A stretch of 64,000 nucleotides of DNA, taken from assembly GCF_003019815.1 (NCBI RefSeq), contig NZ_CP027773.1, positions 1,995,001-2,059,000 on the forward strand. The letters are read 5' to 3'. Shown one piece after another: positions 52,959-62,881 of this stretch. How positions within the stretch are numbered: position 1 is the stretch's first letter; every line of letters begins with the position of its first letter. A program made the position numbers and the translations under genes. Below the pieces are notes generated by a model. It did not search any database. It was not told the origin of the DNA and saw only the letters and a program-made list of their open reading frames with translations. The stretch comes from Variovorax sp. PMC12. Its GTDB lineage: Bacteria; Pseudomonadota; Gammaproteobacteria; Burkholderiales; Burkholderiaceae_C.

Positions 52959-53036
52959 CCGGCCTTCGGGCCGGGGTGCGAATTGTGAACCGGGAACCTG
53001 AACGCTAGCTGCGCGCTACGTTTTCGATAGCTGCGC
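52959..53036. other. UUCG-type hairpin and GCTA/TAGC repeat in the ylqF-CBS gap
   Basis: The 329-base gap between ylqF and the CBS gene has no coding sequence. It contains CCGGCC-TTCG-GGCCGG (52959-52974), a hairpin in the leader of ylqF, and a short element with a nine-base direct repeat TAGCTGCGC (53006-53014 and 53028-53036) overlapping the inverted pair GCTA / TAGC (53015-53018, 53028-53031). The right half, 53040-53241, shows no clear feature beyond a GGAG ribosome site for the CBS gene. Confidence 0.5.
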
Positions 53037-53241
53037 TCGGCGATTCTGCCTACCCCGCTGAGCCGCGTGTTCGCATCGGCGCGGCACAGCATTGATTTTT
53101 GGCGCATTGCGCGCGGGTTGCACACACGCGCAATCCCCTAGAGGGTTTTGCGACGCCCGAGGCGCGTCCGCCCCTATCATTTGAACGAGCGCGGCGCATG
53201 AGCGTCGGTCGAGTCGAAAACTTTTTTATGGAGTTACCGCG

Positions 53242-53670
53242 ATGAAACCCGTCTCCGAACTGCTCAAGCGTCACGATTCCGCGGCCTGGCGCACCTCTCC
53301 CAACGCCACCGTGTTCGACGCGCTGGCCACCCTCGCGCGCTTCGAGGTGGGCGCGCTGATGGTGATGGAGGGCGAGAAGCTGGTCGGTTTTCTTTCAGAG
53401 CGCGACTACACCCGCAAGGTGGCGCTGCAGGGCAAGAACTCGAAGGAAGTGCGCGTTTCGGAGATCATGACGCCCGATGTGATGACCGTCACCCCGCAAA
53501 CCCGCACGCGCGCCTGCATGACGCTCATGAGCCAGCGCAAGTTCCGCCACCTGCCGGTGGTCGACGGCGAGAAGGTGGTCGGCATGATCTCGATCCAGGA
53601 CCTGATGGACGACATCATCTCGGACCACGAGGCCACCATCGAGCAGCTGACCACATACATCCAGAGCTGA
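53242..53670 (+). CDS. CBS domain pair protein
   Basis: A 142-residue protein made of two CBS domains (about 10-62 and 75-130), with TVFDALATLARFEVGALMVME, VGFLSERDYTRKVAL and LPVVDGEKVVGMISIQDLMDD. Stand-alone CBS pairs bind adenosyl nucleotides or similar ligands as regulators. GGAG lies upstream of the ATG. It precedes an HPF-like gene, which hints at an energy- or stress-related role, but there is no direct evidence. Confidence 0.92.
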   Translation: MKPVSELLKRHDSAAWRTSPNATVFDALATLARFEVGALMVMEGEKLVGFLSERDYTRKVALQGKNSKEVRVSEIMTPDVMTVTPQTRTRACMTLMSQRKFRHLPVVDGEKVVGMISIQDLMDDIISDHEATIEQLTTYIQS

Positions 53671-53786
53671 GAAACCGCCGCATTGCGGACCCTGCCCGGC
53701 GCGTGGGTAGGGAATAGACCTACGCACGATGCGTCGCATCCGGGCGCACAGTGAGGCTTCGTTCATCCATCCAGCAGGGAGATTGC

Positions 53787-54146
53787 ATGCAGATTCAGGT
53801 CAACACGAGCAACGGCATCACCAACAAGGACGCGCTGGAGCGCTGGGCCGACACCGAGATCAAGCAGCACCTGAGCCGTTTCGTCGACGACGTGACACGC
53901 GTCGAAGTACACCTGAGCGACGAGAACCACGACAAGACCGGCGGCGCCGACAAGTGCTGCGTGATGGAGGCGCGCCTGGCGCACCACCAGCCGCTGGCGG
54001 TGAAGCAGCACGCCGCCACCCTCGACGAAGCCTTCCGCGGCGCGGCCGACAAGCTCAAGCGGCTGCTCGACAGCACGCTGGGCCGCCTTCACAACCACAG
54101 GGACCGCGGCTCGATCCGCACCGACCCCAGCTTCATTGCGGAGTAG
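53787..54146 (+). CDS. HPF/RaiA-like ribosome-associated protein
   Basis: A 119-residue protein with the beta-alpha-beta-beta-beta-alpha pattern of ribosome hibernation factors (VNTSNGITNKDALERWADTEI, VTRVEVHLSDENHDKTGGAD, CVMEARLAHHQPLAVKQHAATLDEAF). It likely binds the 30S subunit in stationary phase. The ATG at 53787 has AGGGAGA upstream. Its end overlaps the convergent MerR-type gene by 14 bases. Confidence 0.88.
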   Translation: MQIQVNTSNGITNKDALERWADTEIKQHLSRFVDDVTRVEVHLSDENHDKTGGADKCCVMEARLAHHQPLAVKQHAATLDEAFRGAADKLKRLLDSTLGRLHNHRDRGSIRTDPSFIAE

Positions 54147-54621
54147 GCGGCGCTGCGGCGGCTTTGCGCCGGCGTGCGCGAGGCCGCGCGGCCGTTGCCG
54201 TGCCGCCCGACTCGGCCGGAATCGGCAGCGGCCGGTGGCCGCTGGCCATCCACTCGTCATAGAAGCCGATCTTGCTTTCGACCAGCGTGAGCGCCCTCTT
54301 CCATTCGGCGATGGTGCCTGTCACGCGTTCGCGGTGCGCTGCCAGCATGTCGCGCCGCTGGCGCAGCGTGGACTTGCCCTGCACCGCCAGCGCCGTGTAC
54401 TCGCGCATCTCGGCAATCGACATGCCGGTGCGGCGCAGCCTTTCCATCAGGTCGAGCCAGCCGACGTGCGGCTCGCCGTAGAGGCGCCGCCCACCCTCGT
54501 CGCGCGCCACGCCGGGCACGAGCCCCTGTGTCTCGTACCAGCGGATGGCGTGCACCGTGCGGCCGGTGCGGGCCGCCAGCTCGCCGATATGGAAGGGCGT
54601 GCCCCTGCTCTCAGCCGGCAT
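54133..54621 (-). CDS. MerR family transcriptional regulator
   Basis: A 162-residue regulator with the MerR winged helix (FHIGELAARTGRTVHAIRWYETQGLV) and dimerisation coil (LRQRRDMLAAHRERVTGTIAEW), ending in an Ala/Arg/Pro-rich tail. No Cys-rich metal motif is seen. The start overlaps the end of the SnoaL-like gene by 11 bases on the same strand, so they are coupled. It may control that operon. Confidence 0.92.
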   Translation of the reverse strand: MPAESRGTPFHIGELAARTGRTVHAIRWYETQGLVPGVARDEGGRRLYGEPHVGWLDLMERLRRTGMSIAEMREYTALAVQGKSTLRQRRDMLAAHRERVTGTIAEWKRALTLVESKIGFYDEWMASGHRPLPIPAESGGTATAARPRARRRKAAAAPPTPQ

Positions 54622-55033
54622 GGGCTGGGGCGGGAGGCGGCTGCAGCGCCTCCTGCACGAGCGCTGTGTCGAAGTATTCGGTCAGCTCTTTCACCTTGCC
54701 TCCTTCGAGTCGGTAGACGTAGCAATAGCGGTTGTTGTAGCGCTTGCCGGCCTTGGTGGGCACGTCGCCGCTGAACAGCACCACCACGCGGTCGCCCTCG
54801 GCGATGACGCGCTCCGTCCTGCTGCGGTAGGGCGCCGCGAACTGCGCGAAGAGCGGGTCCAGCAATTCCTCGCGGATCGCCTTCTTGCCCTGGTAGGTGC
54901 GCGACCACGCAGTGCTGCCTTCGAGCTTCCAGCTCGCGTCGTCGGCGAGGCTGTCGACGAAGGCCTGGCCGTTGCCCTTGTCCAGCTCGTCGTGGATGTG
55001 CTGGACGAGGGCCTTGTTGTCGATCGTGTTCAT
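54611..55033 (-). CDS. SnoaL/NTF2-like protein
   Basis: A 140-residue protein of the NTF2-like fold (LVQHIHDELDKGNGQAFVDSLADDASW, VVVLFSGDVPTKAGKRYNNRYCYVYRLEGGKVKELTEYFDT). Members include isomerases and ligand-binding proteins; the role here is unknown. The ATG at 55033 follows AAGGAAA. It is cotranscribed with the MerR gene that follows. Confidence 0.87.
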   Translation of the reverse strand: MNTIDNKALVQHIHDELDKGNGQAFVDSLADDASWKLEGSTAWSRTYQGKKAIREELLDPLFAQFAAPYRSRTERVIAEGDRVVVLFSGDVPTKAGKRYNNRYCYVYRLEGGKVKELTEYFDTALVQEALQPPPAPAHAG

Positions 55034-55160
55034 GGCTTGATTTCCTTGCGTTGAATGAATGAACCGAGCGCCCAGGAGGCGCCCGGAGAATTCATTGGAA
55101 ATGCTCGAGTGCACTTGAGGTCAAGCGCGCCGTGAACGGAACAGGCGGCAGGCGTTGCCG

Positions 55161-56090
55161 TCAGCCCCGCTTCGCGCTGGCCATGCCCTTGGCCACTTCG
55201 TTGGAGCCCTGCGCCGCGCCGCTCTGCGGCACGATCTCGCCCTCGCGCTCGGTCACCTCCGACAGGCGCGCGGCCAGCTGCTCCGGCGTGTCGGCCTCGA
55301 TGCCCAGCCACGCGCCTTGCGTCAGCGTGATGTGCGCTGCCTCGAAGGTGCCGGCGCCGGCACAGAGGATGGTGCGGTTCGGCGCGTCCTGCGCGGCCAG
55401 CACCAGCATGGCGGGCACCACGGCCTCGGGGCGGAAGGCCTCGAGCATTTCCTTGGGGAACAGGTCCTCGGTCATGCGGGTGGCGGCGGTGGGTGCCAGG
55501 CAGTTCACGCGGATGTCGTTCTTCGCGCCTTCGATGCTCAGCGTCTGCATCAGGCCCACCAGCGCCAGCTTGGCGGCGCCGTAGTTGCTCTGGCCGAAAT
55601 TGCCGTACAGGCCGGACGACGACGTGGTCATCACGATGCGGCCGTACTTCTGCTCGTTCATGAGCGCCCAGACGGCCTTGGTGCAGTTCACGGCGCCCAT
55701 CAGGTGCACGTCGACCACCAGCTTGAAGTCGGCCAGCTCCATCTTCGCGAAGCTCTTGTCGCGCAGGATGCCGGCGTTGTTGACGAGGATGTCGACGCGG
55801 CCCCAGGCGTCGACCGCTTCCTTGACCATGGCCTGCACCGCCTCGAAGTCGGTCACCGAGGCGCCGTTGGCAATGGCTTCGCCGCCGGCCGCCTTGATCT
55901 CGTCGACCACCGCCTGCGCGGCGCTCACCGAACCGCCGGAACCGTCGCGCGCGCCGCCCAGGTCGTTCACCACCACCTTGGCGCCGCGCGCAGCCAGCGC
56001 CAGCGCATGCTGGCGGCCGAGCCCGCCGCCCGCGCCGGTCACGATGGCCACGCGGCCCTTGAAGTCGATGCTGCTGTTGCTGCTGCTCAT
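55161..56090 (-). CDS. SDR family oxidoreductase, hydroxyacyl-CoA dehydrogenase type
   Basis: A 309-residue short-chain dehydrogenase with TGAGGGLG at 18-25 for NAD(P), NNAG near 104-107, and Ser158-Tyr170-Lys174 as the catalytic set (NYGAAK). The extra C-terminal 60 residues and sequence match the (3R)-hydroxyacyl-CoA dehydrogenase half of MFE-2 proteins, so a role in fatty-acid or acyl-CoA metabolism is likely. It lies between the SnoaL-like gene and a receiver-only regulator. Confidence 0.88.
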   Translation of the reverse strand: MSSSNSSIDFKGRVAIVTGAGGGLGRQHALALAARGAKVVVNDLGGARDGSGGSVSAAQAVVDEIKAAGGEAIANGASVTDFEAVQAMVKEAVDAWGRVDILVNNAGILRDKSFAKMELADFKLVVDVHLMGAVNCTKAVWALMNEQKYGRIVMTTSSSGLYGNFGQSNYGAAKLALVGLMQTLSIEGAKNDIRVNCLAPTAATRMTEDLFPKEMLEAFRPEAVVPAMLVLAAQDAPNRTILCAGAGTFEAAHITLTQGAWLGIEADTPEQLAARLSEVTEREGEIVPQSGAAQGSNEVAKGMASAKRG

Positions 56091-56235
56091 GTCTCTTTGT
56101 CGCTTTCCTAGGGAGTTGCTTGCCGTAGTTCGTCGTTGCCGCCCGAAAGGCGGCAGCGTGGCGTTTTACCCCAGAAAGGCGCCGGTGCGCAGTCTTGTTG
56201 CGCGCGTCAGCCGGCCGGCCCCGGTTCAACCGTGC

Positions 56236-56616
56236 TCAACCGTGGGCGGAGCGCACCTGCTCGCAGTACGCGACCAGCTGGTCGAGCTCGGCGGACTTGT
56301 CGAAGAAGGCGTCGGCGCCCAGCTGCTCCGAACGCTGGCGCATGTCGGTGGTGGCGTAGTTGCTGAGCACCACCACCTTCTGGTGCGGCGCGCGGTTGCG
56401 GCAGGCCTGGATCACGCCGAGGCCGTTGCCGCGCTTGAGGAACAGGTCGACGATGGTCAGGTCCCAGTCTTCGCTGTGCAGGCGCAGCCAGGTCACGGCC
56501 TCGTCTTCTGTGCTGGCGGAGGCCACGACCTCGGCATCGGCCACGTCCTGCAGGAAACCGACGAGGTTCTCGCGGATCACGGGGCTGTCTTCGACGAGGT
56601 AGGCCCTGAAGCTCAT
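56236..56616 (-). CDS. Receiver-only response regulator
   Basis: A 126-residue single-domain receiver. Acidic residues ED at 9-10, phospho-acceptor Asp57 in LTIVDLFLKRGNG and Lys107 in FFDKSAE are intact. It has no output domain, so it acts by protein contact or as a phosphate sink. No kinase gene is nearby. ATG at 56616 begins MSFRAYLVEDSPVIREN. Confidence 0.9.
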   Translation of the reverse strand: MSFRAYLVEDSPVIRENLVGFLQDVADAEVVASASTEDEAVTWLRLHSEDWDLTIVDLFLKRGNGLGVIQACRNRAPHQKVVVLSNYATTDMRQRSEQLGADAFFDKSAELDQLVAYCEQVRSAHG

Positions 56617-56813
56617 GGCGACAGCGCCGGCTCGGCGGCTGGCCGGCAAGTACTGGATGACGAAGGTGGTCGGTGCATGCCCACATCGTCGCAACCCGGG
56701 CGACGCCCACGGTGAGCCATGCGGGCCAATGCCTGTAGGCCATCGGCCAGCACGCCTGTCGGCATGCGAGGCGCGGGGCCGCTCAGGTGCCCCGCCGCAT
56801 CGGGGCCAAAAGC

Positions 56814-58379
56814 CTAGGCCGCCAGCGCCACCACGCGGCCGCGCGTCATGCCCAGCCGCGAGGGCGACACGTACTGCTCGCGGTAGATCTCGAAGGGCAT
56901 GGTGTCGGCCGCCTCGATGCGCTTCTGCTCCTGGATCGACTCGGCAGTCATCCGCTCGAACGCGGCCTGCTGCTCGGCCGAGAACGGCATGGCCAGCAGC
57001 GCGGCGCGGGTCTGCTCCGACTGGGCGCGCACGAAGCCGACGAAGGAATTGCCGTGCTGCTGCTCGATGGCCGCCAGCACGCGGGCCGAAGGCAGGCTGT
57101 CGGGGTCCTGCAGCGCGGCCAGCGCGGCACGCACGGCATCGACATGCTGCGTGCCGCCGCCGCCGTGCGCCGCGTCGAGCGCAGCGGCAATCGGCAGGCA
57201 TTGCTCGGCCAGCTCCACGCCCCAGTCGGCCAGCGTCACTTCGCTGCCGCCGCGCGCGAGACGCAGGCCCGGCTCGCGGCCGCGCGCGGCGGTGAGGTGC
57301 TGGTTGCGCGCGAGGTCGGCGATTTCCTGCGGCGTGTCGTCGGGGCTGTCGCTCAGCAGGCAGTGCAGCAGGAACACGTCGATGAAGCGCATGGTCTGCG
57401 CGTTGATGCCGACGGTTTCGAAGGGGTCGAGGTCCATCAGGCGCACTTCGACGTACTCCACGCCTCGCTCGCGCAGCGCATGCAGCGGGCGCTCGCCGGG
57501 GTTGATGACGCGCTTGGGGCGGATGGTGCCGTAGAACTCGTTCTCGATCTGCAGCAGGCTGGTGGCAAGCTGGTTGTAGTCGCCGCCCAGGTTGCGGATG
57601 CCGATGGCCTCGTAGGCCGGCCACGGGCGCGTGAGCGCATCCTGCAGCGAGGCGCCATAGCCCTCGAGGCTGTTGTAGCTCACGGCCAGCGAAGCCTGCG
57701 CGTCGCTCTGGTAGCCGAGCCGGCCCATGCGCAGCGAGGTGCCGTGCGGCATGAACATGCTGCCGTCGCCCAGCGGCTGCAGCTCGTGCGGGCGGCCCGC
57801 CACGAAGCTCGAACACAGCGCCGGCGAAGCGCCGAACAGGTACAGCAGCAAAAAGGCGTGGCGGCGGAAGTTGCGGATCAGCGCGAAGTACTGTTCGCTG
57901 GACACCTCGGGCAGCGACCAGTTGTAGTGGATGCCCGAGATGGTCTGCATGCGCCGGCCGTAGCGGTGGCTCAGGCCCATGCGGTAGACGCTCTTGGCGC
58001 GGCCCACGTTCGACGAGCCATAGCGGCCGATCGGAATGGTCTCGTCGGTCGGCAGGCCGCAGGGCATGCTCGACACCCACAGGCGCTCGTCGCCCAGCGT
58101 GTCGAGCACGCGGTAGGTGAACTGGTGCACCCGCGTGAGCTCTTCCAGTGCCGACTCGACGCCGCCGTGCACGCCCGTGATGAGTTCGAGCTGCGATTCG
58201 CTGAAGTCGGTCGTAATGTGCGGATGCGTGAGCGCGGAGCCCAGCGCCAGCGGATGCGGCGTGAGCGCGAGCTTGCCGTCCGGCAGCGCCCGCAGGCTTT
58301 CCTTCTCGATTCCGCGTCGCATGCCTTTCAGTCGTGTCGCTGAAAGAGCACCCAACCTCTCCTGCAATCTGTTGCTCAT
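56814..58379 (-). CDS. gshA: Glutamate-cysteine ligase, proteobacterial type
   Basis: A 521-residue enzyme making gamma-glutamylcysteine, the first step of glutathione synthesis. Conserved stretches include RRGIEKESLR, TTDFSESQLELITG, SGIHYNWSLPE and LLYLFGASPALCSSF. Start at 58379 (MSNRLQERLG); an ATG five codons upstream at 58394 is also possible. It stands alone; no gshB is seen in the window. Confidence 0.95.
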   Translation of the reverse strand: MSNRLQERLGALSATRLKGMRRGIEKESLRALPDGKLALTPHPLALGSALTHPHITTDFSESQLELITGVHGGVESALEELTRVHQFTYRVLDTLGDERLWVSSMPCGLPTDETIPIGRYGSSNVGRAKSVYRMGLSHRYGRRMQTISGIHYNWSLPEVSSEQYFALIRNFRRHAFLLLYLFGASPALCSSFVAGRPHELQPLGDGSMFMPHGTSLRMGRLGYQSDAQASLAVSYNSLEGYGASLQDALTRPWPAYEAIGIRNLGGDYNQLATSLLQIENEFYGTIRPKRVINPGERPLHALRERGVEYVEVRLMDLDPFETVGINAQTMRFIDVFLLHCLLSDSPDDTPQEIADLARNQHLTAARGREPGLRLARGGSEVTLADWGVELAEQCLPIAAALDAAHGGGGTQHVDAVRAALAALQDPDSLPSARVLAAIEQQHGNSFVGFVRAQSEQTRAALLAMPFSAEQQAAFERMTAESIQEQKRIEAADTMPFEIYREQYVSPSRLGMTRGRVVALAA

Positions 58380-58479
58380 ATTGTTATGACCCATCAATCT
58401 TCTGAGGGGCTGGAAGGTAGCACGGGCGCGCGCGCGTTGCTTGTGCAGGGAATCCCGCATTCGGCTAGCCTGCCGGGCG

Positions 58480-58510
58480 CTATTTTTTTGATAGCTTCAC
58501 GCATAGCTGC
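58480..58510. repeat. GCTAT-T-run-ATAGC element upstream of gshA
   Basis: GCTAT at 58480-58484 and ATAGC at 58492-58496 flank seven bases, mostly T, and the motif ATAGCT recurs at 58504-58509. The same kind of GCTA/TAGC element occurs near 53015. It resembles short intergenic repeats that I recall from other Comamonadaceae; function unknown. Confidence 0.4.
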
Positions 58511-58554
58511 CACGCGGGTTGAACGGCTCGACCGTCGCTCGATGCGGGCCGGAA

Positions 58555-58872
58555 TCAGGCCTTGGCGCGGCCCGCCGAGAGGTCGATCTCGTCGGACTGG
58601 TAGACATGCATCTCCGGCATGCCGTCGGCCATGGCCGCCAGCGCCTTGGCGAAGGCGCGCGAGGCGTCCACCCGGAAGTGCGCCTGCAGCGCGGCCATGT
58701 CGCTCCAGCGCTCCACGAAAGTCAGGCGCAGCGGCTGCAGCGCGTCGGTCGTCACTTCATGCGAGATGCAGCCCGGCTCGGCGCGCGAGCGCTGCACGTG
58801 CTCGGTGCTGATGGCCAGCATCGCCTGCAGGGTGTCGGGCTTTGCCAGCGCGTGTCCGATGACCAGGATCAT
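58555..58872 (-). CDS. Antibiotic biosynthesis monooxygenase (ABM) family protein
   Basis: A 105-residue protein of the ABM/YgiN ferredoxin-like fold (AISTEHVQRSRAEPGCISHEV, RLTFVERWSDMAALQAHFRVDASRAF). Such proteins are small quinol monooxygenases or heme-degrading enzymes; the substrate is not clear. It begins 12 bases after the esterase gene stop, so both likely share an mRNA. Confidence 0.87.
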   Translation of the reverse strand: MILVIGHALAKPDTLQAMLAISTEHVQRSRAEPGCISHEVTTDALQPLRLTFVERWSDMAALQAHFRVDASRAFAKALAAMADGMPEMHVYQSDEIDLSAGRAKA

Positions 58873-58884
58873 GGGTCGCCTCCT

Positions 58885-59547
58885 TCAGCCGAGCACCCGC
58901 AGCAGAAAGCGGTTCAGGTCGGCAATTTCTTCCATGCACACCGAATGCGCCATCGCGTATTCGTGCCACTCGACGGTGTAGCCCAGGCCGGTGAGCGCGT
59001 CGCGCGAGCGCACGGCGGCGGCCAGCGGCACCACCGGGTCCTGCCGGCCATGCGCCAGGAACACCGGAGTTTCGTGGTTGGCGGCGTGGCGCTCGGCCGC
59101 GGTGGTGGCCGCGATCGGCAGGTAGCCCGAGAGGCCGACGATGCCCGCCAGCCGCTCGGCATGGCGCAGGCCCGTCATGAGGGCCATGGCGCAGCCTTGC
59201 GAGAAGCCCGCCACCACGATGCGGCCGGCGGCGATGCCACGGGCCTTCTCGCTGGCGATGAGCGCCTCGATGGTGGCCTGCGAGCGGCGCAGGCCGGCCT
59301 CGTCTTCGCGCGCCGCGAGATCGGCCACGGCAATGTCGTACCAGGCCGGCATCTGGTAGCCGCCGTTGATGGTCACGGGAATGACGGGCGCGTTGGGGAA
59401 CACGAAGCGCACGGGGCCCACGGCTGCCAGGTCGAGTTCATTGGCGATCGGGACGAAGTCGTTGCCGTCGGCGCCGAGGCCGTGCATCACGATCACCGTG
59501 GCGGTGGGGTTGGGGGCGGTTTCTATCTCGATGGGGGGACGGGACAT
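58885..59547 (-). CDS. Phospholipase/carboxylesterase family hydrolase
   Basis: A 220-residue alpha/beta hydrolase of the carboxylesterase/acyl-protein thioesterase group: MHGLGADGNDF near the N-terminus, nucleophile Ser116 in AGFSQGCAMAL, acid in HGRQDPVVPL and His in AMAHSVCMEE. It hydrolyses short-chain esters or lysophospholipids. It is followed by the ABM gene. Confidence 0.93.
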   Translation of the reverse strand: MSRPPIEIETAPNPTATVIVMHGLGADGNDFVPIANELDLAAVGPVRFVFPNAPVIPVTINGGYQMPAWYDIAVADLAAREDEAGLRRSQATIEALIASEKARGIAAGRIVVAGFSQGCAMALMTGLRHAERLAGIVGLSGYLPIAATTAAERHAANHETPVFLAHGRQDPVVPLAAAVRSRDALTGLGYTVEWHEYAMAHSVCMEEIADLNRFLLRVLG

Positions 59548-59692
59548 GGTCGGGCAAAGGTATTCAGGAACGCGAATGACAGGACCTTAGCGCATTCGGG
59601 GCCTGCCAGAGGCATGGAAACGGCCGGTTGGCTGACTTGCACACGGTTGCGCCGTGCCCAACATGGCCTGAAAAGACACCAAGGAAACCCGC

Positions 59693-60001
59693 GTGAGCCA
59701 TTCCCCTCCCCTGGTAGAGACCAAGCTGGCCGGCGTCGTGCTGGTCTGTGGCGACTGCGAAGAACGCAAGGACGGCCCCACGAAGCTGAGGGCCAAGCAG
59801 GTCCGCAAGGAACTGAAGCACGGCCTGTCGCACCTGCCGGTGCGGCTGCGCGTGGTGCAGTGCAGCTGCCTCGGCCTGTGCCCGAAGAAGGCCGTCGCGC
59901 TTGCCGCCGTGGCGCAGGGCCATGCCCCGCTGGCGGCCGAGGCGTGCACCGAGCAGGACGTGGACGCCTTCGCCAAGGCGCTGGCCCGGTCCGTCAAGTG
60001 A
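59693..60001 (+). CDS. Thioredoxin-like [2Fe-2S] ferredoxin protein
   Basis: A 102-residue protein with five Cys: C19 and C22 (VCGDCEERKDG) and C57, C59, C63 (VVQCSCLGLCPKKAVAL). The pattern fits thioredoxin-fold 2Fe-2S proteins. The start is GTG with AAGGAA nine bases upstream. The partner enzyme is unknown. It converges on the Bug-type binding protein gene. Confidence 0.88.
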   Translation: MSHSPPLVETKLAGVVLVCGDCEERKDGPTKLRAKQVRKELKHGLSHLPVRLRVVQCSCLGLCPKKAVALAAVAQGHAPLAAEACTEQDVDAFAKALARSVK

Positions 60002-60013
60002 ACGGGCGAGGCG

Positions 60014-61003
60014 CTATTCGGCCTTGATGCCGACCGCCTTCACGATCTGCGCATAACGCTCGTACTCGCTCGACACCTGCGCCTGGAACTGGCGCTGCGG
60101 ATGGCCGGTGGCCTCGATGCCCTGTGCCGCGAGTTCGGCGCGGGCGGCCGGTGTCTGCACGATGCGCCCGGCCTCGGCCGCGATGGCGTCGACCACGGGC
60201 TGCGGCGTGCGGGCCGGCGCGAACAGCCCGAACCAGGTGCCCGAGCGGTAGCCCGCGTAAGTCTCGCCCACGGTGGGCACCTCGGGCAGCAGCGCATGGC
60301 GCTTCTCGCCGCTGGTGCCCAGCGCCACCAGCCGGCCGCTGCGGATCTGCGGCAGCGCCGGGCCCACGGCGATGAACATCACGTCGACCTGCCCCGCGAT
60401 CACGTCCTGCATGCCCAGCGGGCCGCCGCGGTACGGAATGTGGGTGACGTAGATGCCCGCCTTCTGCTTGAGCAGTTCCATGCTGAGCTGCTGCGGACTG
60501 CCGTTGCCGGCCGAGGCGTAGTTGATGCGGCCCGGATGGGCCTTGGCCGCGCGTACGAAGTCGGCCACCGTGCGAAAGCCCGTCTTCGGGTTGGCCACCA
60601 GCACGAAGTCGATCTGCCCGAGCGACACCACCGGCACGAGGTCGCGCCGCGCGTCGTAGGGCAGGCCGGCCTGGATGTTGGGGAGGATGGTGATCGGCCC
60701 GTCGGCCCCCACCAGCAGCGAATAGCCGTCTGGCTGGGCCTTGGCCACTCCGTCGGCCGCCAGGATGCCCGCCGCGCCGGCGCGGTTGTCGATCACCACC
60801 GGCTGCTTCCATTGCTCCGACAGCCGCTGCCCCAGAAAGCGCGCCAGCACGTCGGGCGAGCTGCCGGGCGTGTTGGCGACCGTGATGTGCACGGGCTTCG
60901 ACGGATAGGCAGGCTGCTGCGCCTGCGCGGCCAGGGGAAGCGACAGGCCGGCCCACAACGCGCCCAGGGCGAACATCGGAGTCAGCAGGAAACGGGCGCG
61001 CAT
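60014..61003 (-). CDS. Bug/TctC family periplasmic binding protein
   Basis: A 329-residue protein with a signal peptide (ending LAAQAQ) and the Bug fold: PSKPVHITVANTPGSSPDVLARF, WKQPVVIDNRAGAAGILAADGVAKAQPDGYSLL and HIPYRGGPLGMQDVIAGQVDVMF. Family members bind carboxylates. No TctA or TctB genes are close, as is common for the many lone Bug genes in betaproteobacteria. It is divergent from the Fur-type gene. Confidence 0.92.
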   Translation of the reverse strand: MRARFLLTPMFALGALWAGLSLPLAAQAQQPAYPSKPVHITVANTPGSSPDVLARFLGQRLSEQWKQPVVIDNRAGAAGILAADGVAKAQPDGYSLLVGADGPITILPNIQAGLPYDARRDLVPVVSLGQIDFVLVANPKTGFRTVADFVRAAKAHPGRINYASAGNGSPQQLSMELLKQKAGIYVTHIPYRGGPLGMQDVIAGQVDVMFIAVGPALPQIRSGRLVALGTSGEKRHALLPEVPTVGETYAGYRSGTWFGLFAPARTPQPVVDAIAAEAGRIVQTPAARAELAAQGIEATGHPQRQFQAQVSSEYERYAQIVKAVGIKAE

Positions 61004-61171
61004 GGTGAACTTTCGTTGGCAAAAGGCAAAGCGCGCGATTCTGGAGCGCTCCCGCCCGCAGGCAAACGACCCATTTGTCAGATGCTTAGCTGCGTTCGGG
61101 CATATGCCCCGGCTTGCCGGCGCCCCCGATGGGGACGCGGGCACCCCGGATGCAACACAATGGCGTTTCGC

Positions 61172-61660
61172 ATGAAGACCACCACCCCGCAACCGAAGCC
61201 CCCTCTTGCCGCCAGCGCCGCCGCGGCGCCGTTCGACAGCGAACGGCTGCTGCGCGACAGCGGCCTGCGCGTGACGCGCGCCGCGCAGACCGTGCTCGAA
61301 CTGCTCGAACGCAGCTCCCAGCCGCTGACCCACGAGGAAGTGGCCGCCGCCTACACGGCCACCGCCGGCGAGGCGCCCGACCGCGTCACGGTCTACCGCG
61401 TGCTCGACCGGCTGGTCGAGGCCGGCCTGTGCGACCGCCGCGTGGGCGCCGACCGGGTCAACCGCTTCTCGCGCCATGTCGAGGCCGCCTCGGGCAACAC
61501 CTTCGAATGCGACCAGTGCCACAAGGTGCTGGCCCTGCCGTCCGACCCGGAACTGCCGAAGGTGATGGGCCGGCTGGGCAAGGCGCTGCGCAAGCAGGGC
61601 ATCGACACCCGCAACACCGCGCTCACGCTGCACGGCACCTGCGGAGAGTGCGCAAGGTAG
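61172..61660 (+). CDS. Fur family regulator, possibly Zur
   Basis: A 162-residue regulator with the winged helix RDSGLRVTRAAQTVLELLERS and PDRVTVYRVLDRLVEAGLC, and two structural-Zn Cys pairs (C113/C116 in ECDQC and C157/C160 in CGEC). The C-terminal half is typical of Zur-like proteins. An ATG at 61160 is a possible earlier start. The next gene is a COG0523 metal GTPase that converges on it, and twin inverted repeats sit over that GTPase promoter, which together favour zinc as the sensed metal. The metal cannot be read from sequence alone. Confidence 0.87.
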   Translation: MKTTTPQPKPPLAASAAAAPFDSERLLRDSGLRVTRAAQTVLELLERSSQPLTHEEVAAAYTATAGEAPDRVTVYRVLDRLVEAGLCDRRVGADRVNRFSRHVEAASGNTFECDQCHKVLALPSDPELPKVMGRLGKALRKQGIDTRNTALTLHGTCGECAR

Positions 61661-61670
61661 CTTCAGCCGT

Positions 61671-62864
<1,194 letters not shown>

Positions 62865-62881
62865 GGGGGCAGCTTCCATAT

